A stretch of DNA of 13,893 nucleotides from Dunaliella salina (GCA_002284615.2 MU070296.1:68839-82731); one strand, 5' to 3'; counted from the stretch's first letter, positions 1 to 8,372 are shown. Numbers and translations are program-made. The notes: generated by a model not told the origin, from the sequence alone.

Positions 1-771
1 ACTGTCTCAATTGCAGGCATTGCAGGTAAGTGTTGTGCGTCTAGTGTGAAATGAAAGTTAGGCACGCAGCAGGCAGCCTGGACTTCCCATGGCAGCCATT
101 TCCTTCTCTTGTGCAAACCATGGTGCTTACATTCATCCCACCTGCCAATGCTGAGTGTGATTTCTTACCGGCCATACAGGTAATGATGCTGGATGTGAAG
201 GTCTAATGAGGTTATTTTCCACCCAGTCAAACTTTTATCAACACAGGGTTCAGGGGAGACAGTGGGTGCTCCGGATGGTGGCCCAGGTGTTTGCAAACGT
301 CACACTCTCCCATCCCTCAAAAAGGAGGCAAGGGCTGTTCCAGCAAAATCAAGCAAGTTCACCCTAGAAATAATAGGTTGCGAGCAGAGAGTGGCCTGCC
401 AAAAGGAAATAAATTGGCAAAAGTACGATTGGTCTTCGCACGATTCAGGGAGAGGAAACAATTGTTTCATAGCAGAGTTTACTCCATAAGTGTCAGTATG
501 ACCATGTATATCTCGGGTTGCTATACATGTATACTGTATGCTTGATGTGTGTACTTGCTCAGGCCAGTCCATGGACAGCACATGATATTAATAACTGCGG
601 CATTATTGCCCTTCCATTCTTCTTGTCTGACAGGGTTGCTTGTAAATCTAGCTAAGGTACACTGCTTCAATTTTCATTGGTTTTATATTTGAAGGTACGT
701 ACCACTTGACATGCTCAAGCTTGTGGATTGGTGCACCAATTACATTGAATTGAAAGCTAGGTAAGGCAGCC
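1..771. other. Leading region with no recognised gene
   Basis: About 770 bases with no open frame that reads like a known protein. The longest frames, 75 to 94 codons around positions 262-581, overlap each other on both strands, show no motif and have unconvincing composition. Splice-donor-like strings (GCAGGTAAG near 22-30, AAGGTAAGG near 800) are present but without coding support on either side. The region may be further decayed upstream sequence of copy A, which starts soon after, but nothing here proves that. Confidence 0.5.
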
Positions 772-862
772 TTGAAGGAGAAGGCGAGAATCACAATTGA
801 AGGTAAGGCAACCACAAAGGTATGGCTTAAAAGGAGTCACTCAACACACATGCACCAGAAGT

Positions 863-1182
863 GCACGTCCAAAATACTGGCGTGCGTCCAAAACCCCCTG
901 CGTCCAAGCTGGACGCACCTTGGACGCTATTTCCGTCCAAGACTCGTCCAACTCTGGACGCGTGCGTCCAGACTGGAGGACGCGCGCGTCCAGGTGATGC
1001 GTTTGGAGTGCGTCCAAGAGCAGGACGCACGCGTCCAGGTTTGGACGCAAGCGTGCGTCCAAGAGCAGGACGCACGCGTCCAGAGTTGGACGAGTCCTGG
1101 ACGAAAATAGCGTCCAAGGTGCGTCCAGCTTGGACGCAGGGGGTTTTGGACGCACGCTTGGACGCACCAGCTTTTTCACCGT
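863..1182. mobile_element. Foldback (long inverted repeat) element, about 320 bp, non-autonomous
   Basis: A palindromic element made almost wholly of GCGTCCA / TGGACGC words. Its arms, 880-969 and 1068-1157, are inverted copies of each other with only about 2 differences in 90 bases, including the unique marker AAAACCCCCTG in the left arm and its complement in the right. GAAGT sits at both edges (858-862 and 1183-1187) and is a candidate 5-bp target-site duplication. The outer 15-20 bases of the two ends match only loosely. It lies inside copy A between codons for HMHQK and HKLG, residues that are adjacent in the homologous copy C, so it is an insertion. It contains no transposase. The several ORFs that cross it on both strands are by-products of the repeat words. 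Confidence 0.8.
1008..1083. repeat. Internal 31-bp direct repeat in the foldback spacer
   Basis: The string starting GTGCGTCCAAGAGCAGGACG occurs at 1008-1038 and again at 1053-1083 (period 45). It sits in the spacer between the inverted arms and slightly into the right arm. It suggests the middle of the element grew by local duplication, as is common in foldback elements. Confidence 0.75.
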
Positions 1183-2216
1183 GAAGTAACACAAGCTCGG
1201 CTCTGCTGACACCTCTGGCTACCATTACCAGGGATGGCAGAAACTTAATGATGCCATACCACCAACCACTGGAGCAAACATGGAGCAATCACGCAACCCA
1301 ACCTCTCAACTTGCAAACAAAGAGACCAGCAATTCCTTCTGGAAAAATCCAGAGGTTACCCTTAAACAGCAAATAAATATAATGAAATATCGTACAGATA
1401 CACTGTACATTCGGGGTCATGTCTTCACGTTCAACTTTTCTAGTCCTGGAAGATGCCCACTATGTGATGATATGGACCACGTAGACCACATACTCCTCAG
1501 TGTACAAACTCAACAATGAGCGGGATGCACACCAACAGACACCATGCAGTCCTAAGTCTTTGTGTAAAAACCCTCAGTAAAGGCCGGTGTGACTCATCCC
1601 TTATCGGTATGGATGGCTGCAGTAACAAGAGACTCCTGGATCAGGGCATACAAGTTTCTGGAAACATATCATGAGCTATTCCAAACTGGGTTTTCCCTAA
1701 TGGTACTGGCTCCCCTGCACGGCACCAAGCCCACCCTGATGCTATCTTTGTGCGCCCTCTTTCAGGCAGACAAACTCACCTTGATCCTTCCAAGATCCCT
1801 CCTCAAGACATGGACATATATCTTGTTGAACTAATATTCTGTCCCGATACAAATCCCTCCATCATTCTAGAACGTGCAGTGACCCAACATTCTCACACCA
1901 TAACCAGACCCAAAACCCGCAGCTCAAGGAATCCAAACAGGAATAACGAAGTGCCTTACACATCATCTTAATTGGTGTGGCCGGTACCATTTATAACGCG
2001 TGTACAATTACACCCTTAATAGATCTGGGCCTTACTTAACAAAAAGCCAAATCACTAGCAGCCAAGCTTAGGGACGATGCCATCCAAAGATTAACCACTA
2101 CCACTACCACTGGAACCACTCTTTGCTTTCATGGGGCTTCTGGGGAGGGGTTTGCTGGGCGCGCGGCGGCGGAGGACGGGAGAAGGAGAGTCCGGGCGTC
2201 CAGAGGCTTGGCGAGC

Positions 2217-2365
2217 AACCCTCCAGATCCCCATTAATTCTGTACCTGGCTCTCTCCTAGGCTAGCTGTGTCTAGTGTAGGTTCTGAGGGCCTTCTGGTG
2301 AGGCCTCTAGAATTCCAGTTAGCGGTCCTTCCCTTCATGCACACGGCCTTTGGCTTGCGTAGACT
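2217..2365 (+). repeat. Retroelement 3' tail, copy 1
   Basis: Starts in the last codons of copy A (AACCCTCCAGATCCCCA, NPPDPH then stop) and runs through CTGGCTCTCTCCTAGGCTAG, GGTTCTGAGGGCC and CTTGCGTAGACT. The same series in the same order and orientation is found at 7291-7463. This marks it as the shared 3' end or 3' UTR of a retroelement family. No poly(A) follows. Confidence 0.8.
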
Positions 2366-3702
2366 GTTCATTTCTTTCCTGAATGGCCAATGGATTAATT
2401 TGGACAGGTAGAGGGCATGAGCGTTCTGATTGTATAACATTGATATTGAAAGAGTTGCAAAGCGACTCTGCGTCTCAAATCCTGGATTCTACGTTGTCCA
2501 ATTTGGAGGTTTGTGAGAAGTAGTGTTCTAACTACATGTCATTGGTATTGGATCAGTCAGAAAGCGGTTCTGTGTCTCACATTCTGCATGCAAGATGGTC
2601 CAATTGGAAGGGGTAGTCCCCACTCGTGTGGCAGGTTACCACCGATCCTTTCAATGTGTTTTTAATTTAAGCATGGGTTCTGCGGAAGTCCAAAATAGCA
2701 AGTGACACGCCCCCTTCCAAAAGGTCGGGTCAACAAAGCAAGCGCTGCTCAGGAAAATCTTAGAGGCTTTCCAAGAAGCAGCGGTTAGAATGGGTTTGGA
2801 TTACAAGGGTACAAGGGCCACAACTTGTGTGTGTTGTATGTAAGTCCCAGGATTTCCAATTTTACTTGCTGTTGATCACGCTGTTATGTCACAGCCGTCC
2901 CTGGTCAATCGTTGGTAGGGTTGCTGCAAGCAGGCCTCCACCCTCCCTGCAGCCCACACCCATACGCATGTGGCACTGAATCTCAGACATGCACACAACC
3001 CCCCCCCCCTTGTACAAAAAGGGTGCCAATCAACATGTTTTGAGCTCAAGAATCCGCTGATGTATTCAGAGTCCTGTAGAAGTGGCCCAGAATCATTATA
3101 GAGGGTCCGAAATAGCCCAAACTCCCCTCGACCCACCCCCACCTCCTCTAATTGACCCATATATGTACCAATCGATAGCTCTTGATCTCAGGATTTCGAA
3201 TATATGAATTCTTAATTGGATTGACACCTGCAGGCAGGAAGTTATGCTTTTGCCAAAAGTTTTGGCACCCCCCTGGCTGAACGCTTAAATCTCATTGTAA
3301 TCCTAGGGCTGGACCAGCATCGCGCCACAGTGCTTGCTCAAAAACATTTTGCCCTAATTCAGTTCAATATGCCCACAATTGAGGTAACAGGCTTTGATCT
3401 ATTGAGTGGTGCCCCCGCCCATATTTGAGCTACCAGGAGAAAAGCCAGTGTAGGAATGGTCCTGGAAGTTGGCGCAGAGATAAGGTTCTCAGAGGTGGAG
3501 TTATCTCAGTGATCTCGGGTCTGCATGAGGTTAGGTAAGGTTACGCCACGTTATTCGCCTACTAGGGCAGCTGAACAGAAACACAGGGGCCTGTAACCAG
3601 CCAGTCTGAAACATAGGAAGCAATGCTTGAAACTCAGGCACAGCATTTCTGGCATCTAGACACAAACTTGGCTAATGTTAAGACATCTCTGGGTCTGCAT
3701 AA
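2366..3702. other. Non-coding stretch
   Basis: About 1.3 kb without a supported gene. A 94-codon minus frame at 2876-3160 has no family features and crosses a C run of 11 (2999-3009). A weak, diverged duplication is visible at 2440-2507 and 2542-2608. The rest shows no recognisable structure. Confidence 0.5.
2440..2608 (+). repeat. Diverged tandem duplication (about 67 bp, spacing 102)
   Basis: 2440-2507 and 2542-2608 share a series of landmarks in order: TTGRTATTG, AAAGCG, TCTG-GTCTCA, ATTCTRC, TGGTCCAATT or TTGTCCAATTT, GGA. Identity is moderate by eye. It could be the remains of an ancient tandem repeat or of two insertions of one short element. Confidence 0.45.
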
Positions 3703-4024
3703 CTACATGCTCACCTCTTGGCTACGGCTGGCCCTGTGCAAGAGGGGGACCCTTGCTGAGATGTTGGATAGCTTTTTCCAGAGGCTAAGGGGTGGGTCTT
3801 GAATTTGCTGGACAGGGCCTCTTGACAGTAGCGTCCTAGAAGGAAGCCAACTTGCTGGAGTAGACTTCTGTGCTTCTTTTCCTCTTGGTCTGGTGGGCCA
3901 ACGTGCTTCCTCTTCCTTAAATGATGTAGGGAGAGGAGAGTTTCTCTGCCCACGAAGTTTTTCTTTTTCTTTTCTGGTCGGACTCACTCTCAGATTCAGC
4001 GCTGATTGTTGGGTCTGTCCTTAA
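3703..4024 (-). repeat. Dispersed retroelement repeat, minus-oriented copy
   Basis: Read on the minus strand, this begins GCATTAAGGACAGACCC, runs through AATCAGCGCTGAATCTGAG, a lysine-rich open piece (SDQKRKRKTSWAEK) and CTCCCTACATCATTTAAGG, then CAAGAGGCCCTGTCCAGCAA, AAAAGCTATCCAACATCTCA and GGCCAGCCGTAGCCA. The same series appears on the plus strand at 4481-4689 with about 113 bases missing. It has open frames of 80 to 103 codons on the minus strand, interrupted by shifts. The basic stretch could be an ORF1 or N-terminal segment of a retroelement, but I cannot name it. Confidence 0.7.
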
Positions 4025-4050
4025 TGCATGCTGGCTGTACCCAGCATCCA

Positions 4051-4110
4051 GTCCCCGCACACTCTGCAAACCATACTGAAGTCCCCATACACTCTGCAAA
4101 CCATACTGAA
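4051..4110 (+). repeat. 30-bp tandem repeat, two copies
   Basis: GTCCCC[G/A][C/T]ACACTCTGCAAACCATACTGAA occurs at 4051-4080 and 4081-4110 with about two differences. It forms the start of the open frame that runs into the RT fragment, giving the repeated peptide SPHTLQTILK / SPYTLQTILN. The duplication therefore probably post-dates the coding sequence or lies just outside it. Confidence 0.8.
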
Positions 4111-4420
4111 CTGTCTTAAATCTAACTCGCGCAAGAAAGTTCTTAACCATAAACTCAAAGAAGTCCGTCGTTGTCTGCTTCAACTCCAGAACAAGCAACC
4201 CACCCAATTTTTTTGCGACAATGAGCAACTACCGTATTCAAACAACGTCAGATACTTGTGGATGTTGTGTGGCAAATACCTCAATCTGAACAATGCTGCC
4301 AAAGAAGCCCTCAAGCCGTGCTTGGCAGGCATGGCAAGGGTACGTGCATTTGCACACCAACATCAGCTAAAGTATTGTCTGTCTTCCTCATCCGACATGT
4401 CCGCCCACTTACATGCACCA
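4111..4420 (+). pseudogene. Reverse-transcriptase fragment (end of palm into thumb)
   Basis: Part of an open frame spanning 4028-4606. Residues around 4130-4390 read like the stretch after the RT catalytic core: LNHKLKEVRR..., then FFCDNEQLPYSNNVRYLWM, where non-LTR RTs have the (Y/F)KYLG(M/V) primer-grip motif (here LWM, so the Gly is Trp), then LNLNNAAKEALKP...MARVRAFAHQHQL, the conserved helix after it. The FADD-type catalytic motif is not present in the fragment, which starts downstream of it. The remainder of the ORF runs into unrelated repeat sequence from about 4451. This is an RT remnant of the same broad class as the other pieces here. Family assignment is by motif recognition only. 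Confidence 0.6.
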
Positions 4421-4450
4421 CTACTCAACAAAATAAAACTCGCATTTCTT

Positions 4451-4689
4451 TATAAAAGTAAAAGTCTATGCTGGCACAGCCAGCGTGCAATGAGGAAAGA
4501 CCCAGCAATCAACGCTGGAAGTGAAGGTGAGTCCCACCAGACCAAGAAAGAACTGCTGTCAAGAGGCCCCGTCCAGCAAACTCGAGACCCACCCCTTAGC
4601 CCCTGAAAAAGCTATCCAACATCTCAGCAAGGGCCCCCCTCTTGCACAGTGGCCAGCCGTAGCCAGGAGGTGAGCACGCAGTTATGCCA
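4451..4689 (+). repeat. Dispersed retroelement repeat, plus-oriented copy
   Basis: Starts TATAAAAGTAAAAGTC, then GCTGG...CAGCGTGCAATGAGGAAAGACCC...AATCAACGCTGG, then CAAGAGGCCCCGTCCAGCAA, AAAAGCTATCCAACATCTCA and GGCCAGCCGTAGCCAGGAGG. It is the partner of 3703-4024, inverted. It lacks the two middle blocks of that copy (about 90 and 60 bases, partly offset by extra sequence). The missing pieces are bounded near repeated CCACCAGACCAAG-type sequence, so deletion between short homologies is likely. The leading portion recurs at 11523-11598. Confidence 0.7.
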
Positions 4690-5042
4690 ACCCAAACTGA
4701 GATCACCTCTGAGCACCTTCTCCACCGCGCCAACTTCCCAGACCACTCCTGCACTAGCTTTTCTCCTGGTACTGTCATATGGACAGGGGCGCCACTCCCC
4801 AGGCCAAAGCCTGCTGCCCACACATTAATACAATTCCCTCACTCACTGCAACAACTTCGCCCCTTCTTCACAAAGGTTTACCATGCTGACATCTCCCTCA
4901 GCAGGAATCCTTTTTGTTGGACTCCCACCTTCTGCTTGGCACCAATGGACTACATCATGCTCAAGCTTTTCAACAGCAAATCCGAACAGGCAGTCCTTTG
5001 GGTCTGAGTCAGCTGATCTCAGAGCATACTGGAGACGATGTT
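4690..5042 (+). pseudogene. Unidentified retroelement-like coding fragment, left of foldback insertion
   Basis: Two overlapping plus-strand frames are open here: 4684-5007 (FFTKVYHADISLSRNPF...) and 4914 onward (LLLGTNGLHHAQAFQQQ...LSQLISEHTGDDV). The second reaches the edge of the foldback element in frame at GAT GTT (5037-5042). It continues without a break on the other side (6641-6703, PTIIRMMPTARNS...VTC) if the element is removed. I do not recognise a domain. Its place between an RT fragment and a zinc-finger fragment on the same strand suggests it is part of the same decayed element. Confidence 0.4.
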
Positions 5043-5135
5043 CGTCAGAAATTTCTGGCCTCGGCTGAACAGCGGCTGATGCGGCTGTTGTCAGCCGTAT
5101 GGAGTATCGGCTGAAAGTGCGGCTGAAATTTCCCA

Positions 5136-5304
5136 TTCAGCCGTGAGCCAAAAAAGTCCACGGCTGAAAACCCCACGGCTGAACACGGCTGATTTCAGCC
5201 GTGTTCAGCCGCACTTCTTAATGTGTACTTTTGAGTCTTCAGCCGTGAGCAAAAAGAAGTCCACGGCTGAAAACCCCACGGCTGAACACGGCTGATTTCA
5301 GCCG
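5136..5304. repeat. Two 66-bp units, period 102, in the left foldback arm
   Basis: TTCAGCCGTGAGC...AAAGTCCACGGCTGAAAACCCCACGGCTGAACACGGCTGATTTCAGCCG starts at 5136 and again at 5238, nearly identical. The 36-base spacer between the units contains GCACTTCTTAATGTGTACTTT and is single-copy here. Confidence 0.8.
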
Positions 5305-6272
5305 CAGCGACAGGAAAAGAAATGAAAAATTGTGACCAATATACATCGAACCCGCGGCTTTCATGTTCACACCACAAGTTTTGAGAATTGCACGACCAGT
5401 CATTAATTGTGTAAATTGTTTTACTATAATTTTTTAAATCATCCTCTATTCCTCTCCACCCACTGCACCAAATTGGATAATTTTTTGATATTGAAGCCCT
5501 TGTAGTGAAAGAACATCATTGCAAAAGAAATAAAATGGGATATCCCAGTGGTTGTGCATATACAGAATTTCAGCCATTTCCCTTAGAGAAATTGAAGCAC
5601 AAGGGCTGCCAAAAAGGTCAAATTTTGACCTTGTTCTTTCTAAATTTTGATTATGCAGGATGCTAGCATCATGTTTCAGGTTTATGATTGTAAAGTTTTA
5701 GGAATGAAAATTGGTCATAGGTTGGAGGTGTGGGACATTCTAGGGGGCCAGGAAAGTGATCTGGGGGCCTCTATTTTTGTTATTTCTGGAGCAATGGAGA
5801 TAATAATGATTGGCATGGTTAGATTTCATGAAAAAATGGAAAAGAGCGGGTGTGGGCAGCAGGGGCCGTGGAGGCAAACATGCCGCATGTTTGCCGCGGC
5901 AGCAAACCAATTCAAACTTCCAGGATGGTAACAATGCATTATGTGTTAATGCATGGTGAAGTGAGGATGGCAGTTTGAGGACTTGCAAGCCACTTAAGGG
6001 TGCCTGGAAGGACAGTGTGCGCATGAGCGTCCACTCCTCCGTTTTTGCCCCATAACTCTGCCACAACCCAAATTCTTCATCATGATGAATGGTTACAATG
6101 GGAGGAGGTTGCTTTGAGTATGCAACTAAATGGAGAATTAAAAAAGGAGCAGATTGATACTCTTTTTGTCTGCGTAGCGTTACTGCCAGGGCGGTTTTGG
6201 GGTGGGTGGGTGGGTCAGGGGGGTCCCACCCAGTTTTTGGACGGTTGTTCCACTACTTTTTTTTTTTTCAAA

Positions 6273-6602
6273 CCTTCCTGCACTGGTCAACAAAAAAACC
6301 ATCACGGCTGAACACGGCTGAAGCGGCTGAAATCAGCCGTGCGGCTGCTGACAGCCGCTAGCGGCTGGACACGGCTGAAGCGGCTGCCACCTTCCTGCAC
6401 TGGTCAACAAAAATAACATCACGGCTGAACACGGCTGAAGCGGCTGAAATCAGCCGTGCGGCTGCTGACAGCCGCTAGCGGCTGAACACGGCTGAAGCGG
6501 CTGCCACCTTCCTGCACTGGTCAACAAAAATAACATCACGGCTGAACGCGGCTGAAGCGGCTGAAATCGGCTGAAAATTTTTCAGCCGCGCTACAGCCGC
6601 AT
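6273..6602. repeat. 117-bp tandem repeat, about 2.8 copies, in the right foldback arm
   Basis: CCTTCCTGCACTGGTCAACA starts at 6273, 6390 and 6507, an exact period of 117. Each is followed by ATCACGGCTGAAC(A/G)CGGCTGAAGCGGCTGAAATC. The third copy is truncated and runs into the terminal part of the arm. A T run (about 6257-6269) sits just before the array. It is satellite-like growth of the right arm only; the left arm has a different internal repeat. Confidence 0.9.
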
Positions 6603-6640
6603 CAGCCGTGTTCAGCCGCAGGCCAGATATTTCTGACGTT

Positions 6641-7138
6641 CCAACTATCATCCGCATGATGCCAACAGCAAGAAATTCTATCATCATTGTTGTGACCTGC
6701 CGATGAAAAATGTGCATGTCACTTGCGCTCCTTACTCTCTGCCCAAATATTTCTACCTGGAGGTACCCAAACGCATCGTCCATAATGTGGCCTGATTTTG
6801 GCTTTGTGTCCATACTTTGAAGGTTGGGATGACAATATTTTCCGACATGTGACCCTTTTGATGCCCAGGATGACGCTCAGAATGAGCAGCTGCAGCATGT
6901 CATATTCAAATGCACCCACCCTCAACTTTGCAATCTTAGGCCAAAACATGCTTCGTCATTCTCTAGTCCTGTCCTATCTCACTCTTCTCCATCCTTTCAG
7001 TCGGCTCCGTTCTTGCCTGCATCTCACCGTGTCCAGTCGCATGACATGTTTTGTTTTTTGAATCAGGACAACAGCAACTTAATTCTTTCCTTCATGAACC
7101 TCTCCATTTTGATGAACAGGCTAGCAGTCAGTCGGTGA
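6641..7138 (+). pseudogene. Retroelement C-terminal zinc-binding fragment, right of foldback insertion
   Basis: 6641-6703 continues the frame cut by the foldback element and stops at 6704. In another frame, open from 6833 to a TGA at 7136-7138, the protein reads FPTCDPFDAQDDAQNEQLQHVIFKCTHPQLCNLR. This gives TC-D...H-V-I-F-K-C-T-H-P-x2-C, the pattern of the zinc-binding segment found after the thumb in some non-LTR RTs (a CxxC...H...C type, with the first CxxC partly lost as CDPF). It then runs through a Ser/Pro-rich linker to CFLNQDNSN; a shift then gives LHFDEQASSQS. Homology to a known RT tail is my recognition from memory, not a search. With the RT fragment at 4111-4420 and the 3' tail at 7291 it forms the order of one broken plus-strand element. 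Confidence 0.5.
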
Positions 7139-7290
7139 TTGGAGGTCTCCTTTTTTCCTTGTAACCTTGCAACCTTGTACCCAGCATATACTTTTCTTTT
7201 CTTTGATGCTCACAAACTTGTTGCCACTAGACGCACAGATGACAACAAGAGTCCTCCTACAGCCAGGTTCTAAACTCGTGTGTTTTCAGA

Positions 7291-7463
7291 AACCCTCCAG
7301 ATCCCCACTAGGTCTGTTCTGGCTCTCTCCTAGGCTAGCTGTGTCTAGTATAGGTTCTGAGGGCCATATGGTGAGGCCACTGCTTCCTTGCTATAGCTAG
7401 CCTGCTAGCTTGTCAGTTAGTGGACCTTCCCTTAATGCATGCAGCCTCTGGCTTGCGTAGACT
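7291..7463 (+). repeat. Retroelement 3' tail, copy 2
   Basis: Begins AACCCTCCAGATCCCCAC-TAG, encoding NPPDPH-stop exactly as at the end of copy A, then CTGGCTCTCTCCTAGGCTAG, GGTTCTGAGGGCC and GGCTTGCGTAGACTT. Compared with 2217-2365 it carries roughly 25-30 extra bases around 7384-7412. It shows that a second plus-strand element of the same family ended here. Confidence 0.8.
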
Positions 7464-7475
7464 TTTCTTTTTCTT

Positions 7476-7523
7476 TTCTAACTCTCCCTACATCAATTAA
7501 GGAAAAGGAGACACATTGGCTCA
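7476..7523 (+). repeat. Short piece of the dispersed repeat
   Basis: AACTCTCCCTACATCAATTAAGGAAAAGGAG...CACATTGGCTCA matches, with a few differences and a small gap, the minus-strand stretch at about 3900-3945 of the 3703-4024 copy. Here it directly follows the 3' tail copy 2. Confidence 0.6.
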
Positions 7524-7886
7524 AAAAGAGCCCCTCCACCACAAGGTATGAAAAAGAGAAAGCTAATGGGAATCTTTTCTTTCCTTTTCACCTGGCTCTA
7601 GGAACTGGCTGTGGGAAGTATTCTTGTTTTCAATAGCGCGGCGTGTGGGGATTAGTTTTGGGCATATAGAACTGCATGGGCATGAGGTTGTTGAGCAAAT
7701 TTCGTGGCACGCTGGTGATCCAACCCTAGATTTTTGAATTGCTTCAGGCTCAGCGTAAATAGTTCCACATACACCCAGGAGAATAGGGTGAATTGTAACA
7801 GCTAAAGCGTTGATAAGTTTACAAAGGCCTGCATGCTGCTGCTTTAAAGCAAGCAAATTTGCCGTGTTCAACTGATGCTCTGGCCT

Positions 7887-8105
7887 TGTGTCTCCACAGA
7901 ACTTGGTTTCTATTAGGTGCACATGACGTTCATTTGCATAAACTTCATGGGGTTGCCTCATGCGGCTAGTTCTGGTGGTCCTCCGTGAGGAGCTGCGCAA
8001 AGCGTGATGGGTATGGGTAGGAGAAACACCGTTAGAAGTATGTTTGGCATTAAAAGGGGTGATCAAAACAGCATCTGGTCGACTGGAGTTGAGTCTTTTC
8101 CTCTC
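7887..8105 (-). other. Domain in copy C: restriction-like endonuclease (PD...ExK)
   Basis: NSSRPDAVLITP (PD at about 8078-8073) followed after about 53 residues by HLIETKFCGDTRPEHQL (E at about 7910, K at about 7904) is the R-PD...E-x-K core of a restriction-like endonuclease. In RLE retroelements this nicks the target site for target-primed reverse transcription. All core residues remain. The 261-codon frame from 8348 to 7563 is uninterrupted and includes ILLGVCGTIYAEPE, matching ILIGVAGTIYN in copy A. The track-style start at 8348 is TTG; the frame really begins further upstream. Confidence 0.7.
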
Positions 8106-8315
8106 TGGAAGGTTGCGAGAGAAGAAGTAGGCAGGTAAAGTTCTGTTTGAGGCATGTGTAGGGAGTTGGAGGTTGTGTTGAGCAAGCTTAAAATCGCTTC
8201 CTATGTCTGTGTATACTAGGCCTGACCCTGCAGGGCATTTGCTGAGGGCTTTTGTAATCATTCTGCCTGCAATGATATTGCGTTCAGTTTTCATGTTGGA
8301 GATGATATGGTTTAG

Positions 8316-8372
8316 GCAGCCTGAGAGCATATGTAATGCGCTGTCCAAATGCTGGCAGCCTGGGAGGGGACA
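8316..8372 (-). other. Domain in copy C: CCHC zinc knuckle
   Basis: CPLPGCQHLDSALHMLSGC gives C-x4-C-x7-H-x4-C directly upstream of the nuclease. R2-type and related RLE-bearing retroelements carry a C-x1-3-C-x7-8-H-x4-C knuckle in the same place, where it helps bind target DNA or RNA. The frame is open from the stop at 8391-8393. Copy A has the same knuckle with C-x2-C spacing. Confidence 0.7.

Larger units (their letters stand above)
835..2237 (+). pseudogene. Copy A: decayed retroelement polyprotein C-terminus (CCHC knuckle plus RLE)
   Basis: C-terminal remnant of a non-LTR-type retroelement polyprotein. Before a foldback insertion the frame reads L-K...THMHQK (to 861). After it the frame resumes at 1190 with HKLGSAD...GWQKL, matching ALKSHMHSKHKLGYA in copy C on the other strand. 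It continues through MKYRTDTLY to a knuckle CPLC-x7-H-x4 (about 1453-1500), where the expected fourth ligand Cys is replaced or lost by frameshift just before the stop at 1517-1519. A different frame then carries HPDAIFV (PD at about 1735-1740) and LVELIFCPDTNP (E at 1828-1830). This is the PD...ExK core of a restriction-like endonuclease, but the catalytic Lys position is Ile. An in-frame TGA lies at 1672-1674. A third frame carries HIILIGVAGTIYN, a TAA at 2037-2039, and ends NPPDPH-stop at 2235-2237. It has at least three frame changes and cannot make a working protein. Confidence 0.8.
5043..6638. mobile_element. 1.6-kb foldback element with CGGCTGAA-word arms, non-autonomous
   Basis: The ends are inverted copies: CGTCAGAAATTTCTGGCCT at 5043 and its complement, with one or two differences, ending CTGACG at 6638. 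Inside each end comes CGGCTGAACA(G)CGGCTGATGCGGCTG in matching inverted order. The arms (about 5043-5310 and 6299-6638) are built from CGGCTGAA and its complement TTCAGCCG. TT lies on both sides (5041-5042 and 6639-6640), giving a candidate 2-bp duplication; GTT is possible if the last G is flank. The core (5311-6290) is A/T-rich and has no recognisable transposase. Two frames there, plus 5647-5931 and minus 5740-6066, overlap each other and look like chance. Deleting the element restores an open reading frame through GATGTTCCAACTATC. Confidence 0.85.

Noticed and set aside
300..581. 93-codon minus-strand ORF near the left edge
   Set aside because: Overlaps two plus-strand frames of similar length; no motif, no homologous copy in the window.
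772..1288. Several overlapping ORFs of 66 to 153 codons on both strands
   Set aside because: They cross the palindromic GCGTCCA element, which lacks stops in many frames because of its repeat word. The proteins are the same Arg/Thr/Leu-rich pattern in both directions.
4843..5136. 97-codon minus-strand ORF crossing the left end of the foldback element
   Set aside because: It spans an insertion boundary, so it cannot be an ancestral gene; the opposite strand gives the frame that continues after excision.
5647..6066. Transposase or other protein in the core of the 1.6-kb foldback element
   Set aside because: Two short frames overlap on opposite strands, show no catalytic motif and are not continued in other frames.
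6273..6602. CRISPR-like regular repeats
   Set aside because: The unit is a 117-bp tandem with no unique spacers, in a eukaryotic foldback arm.
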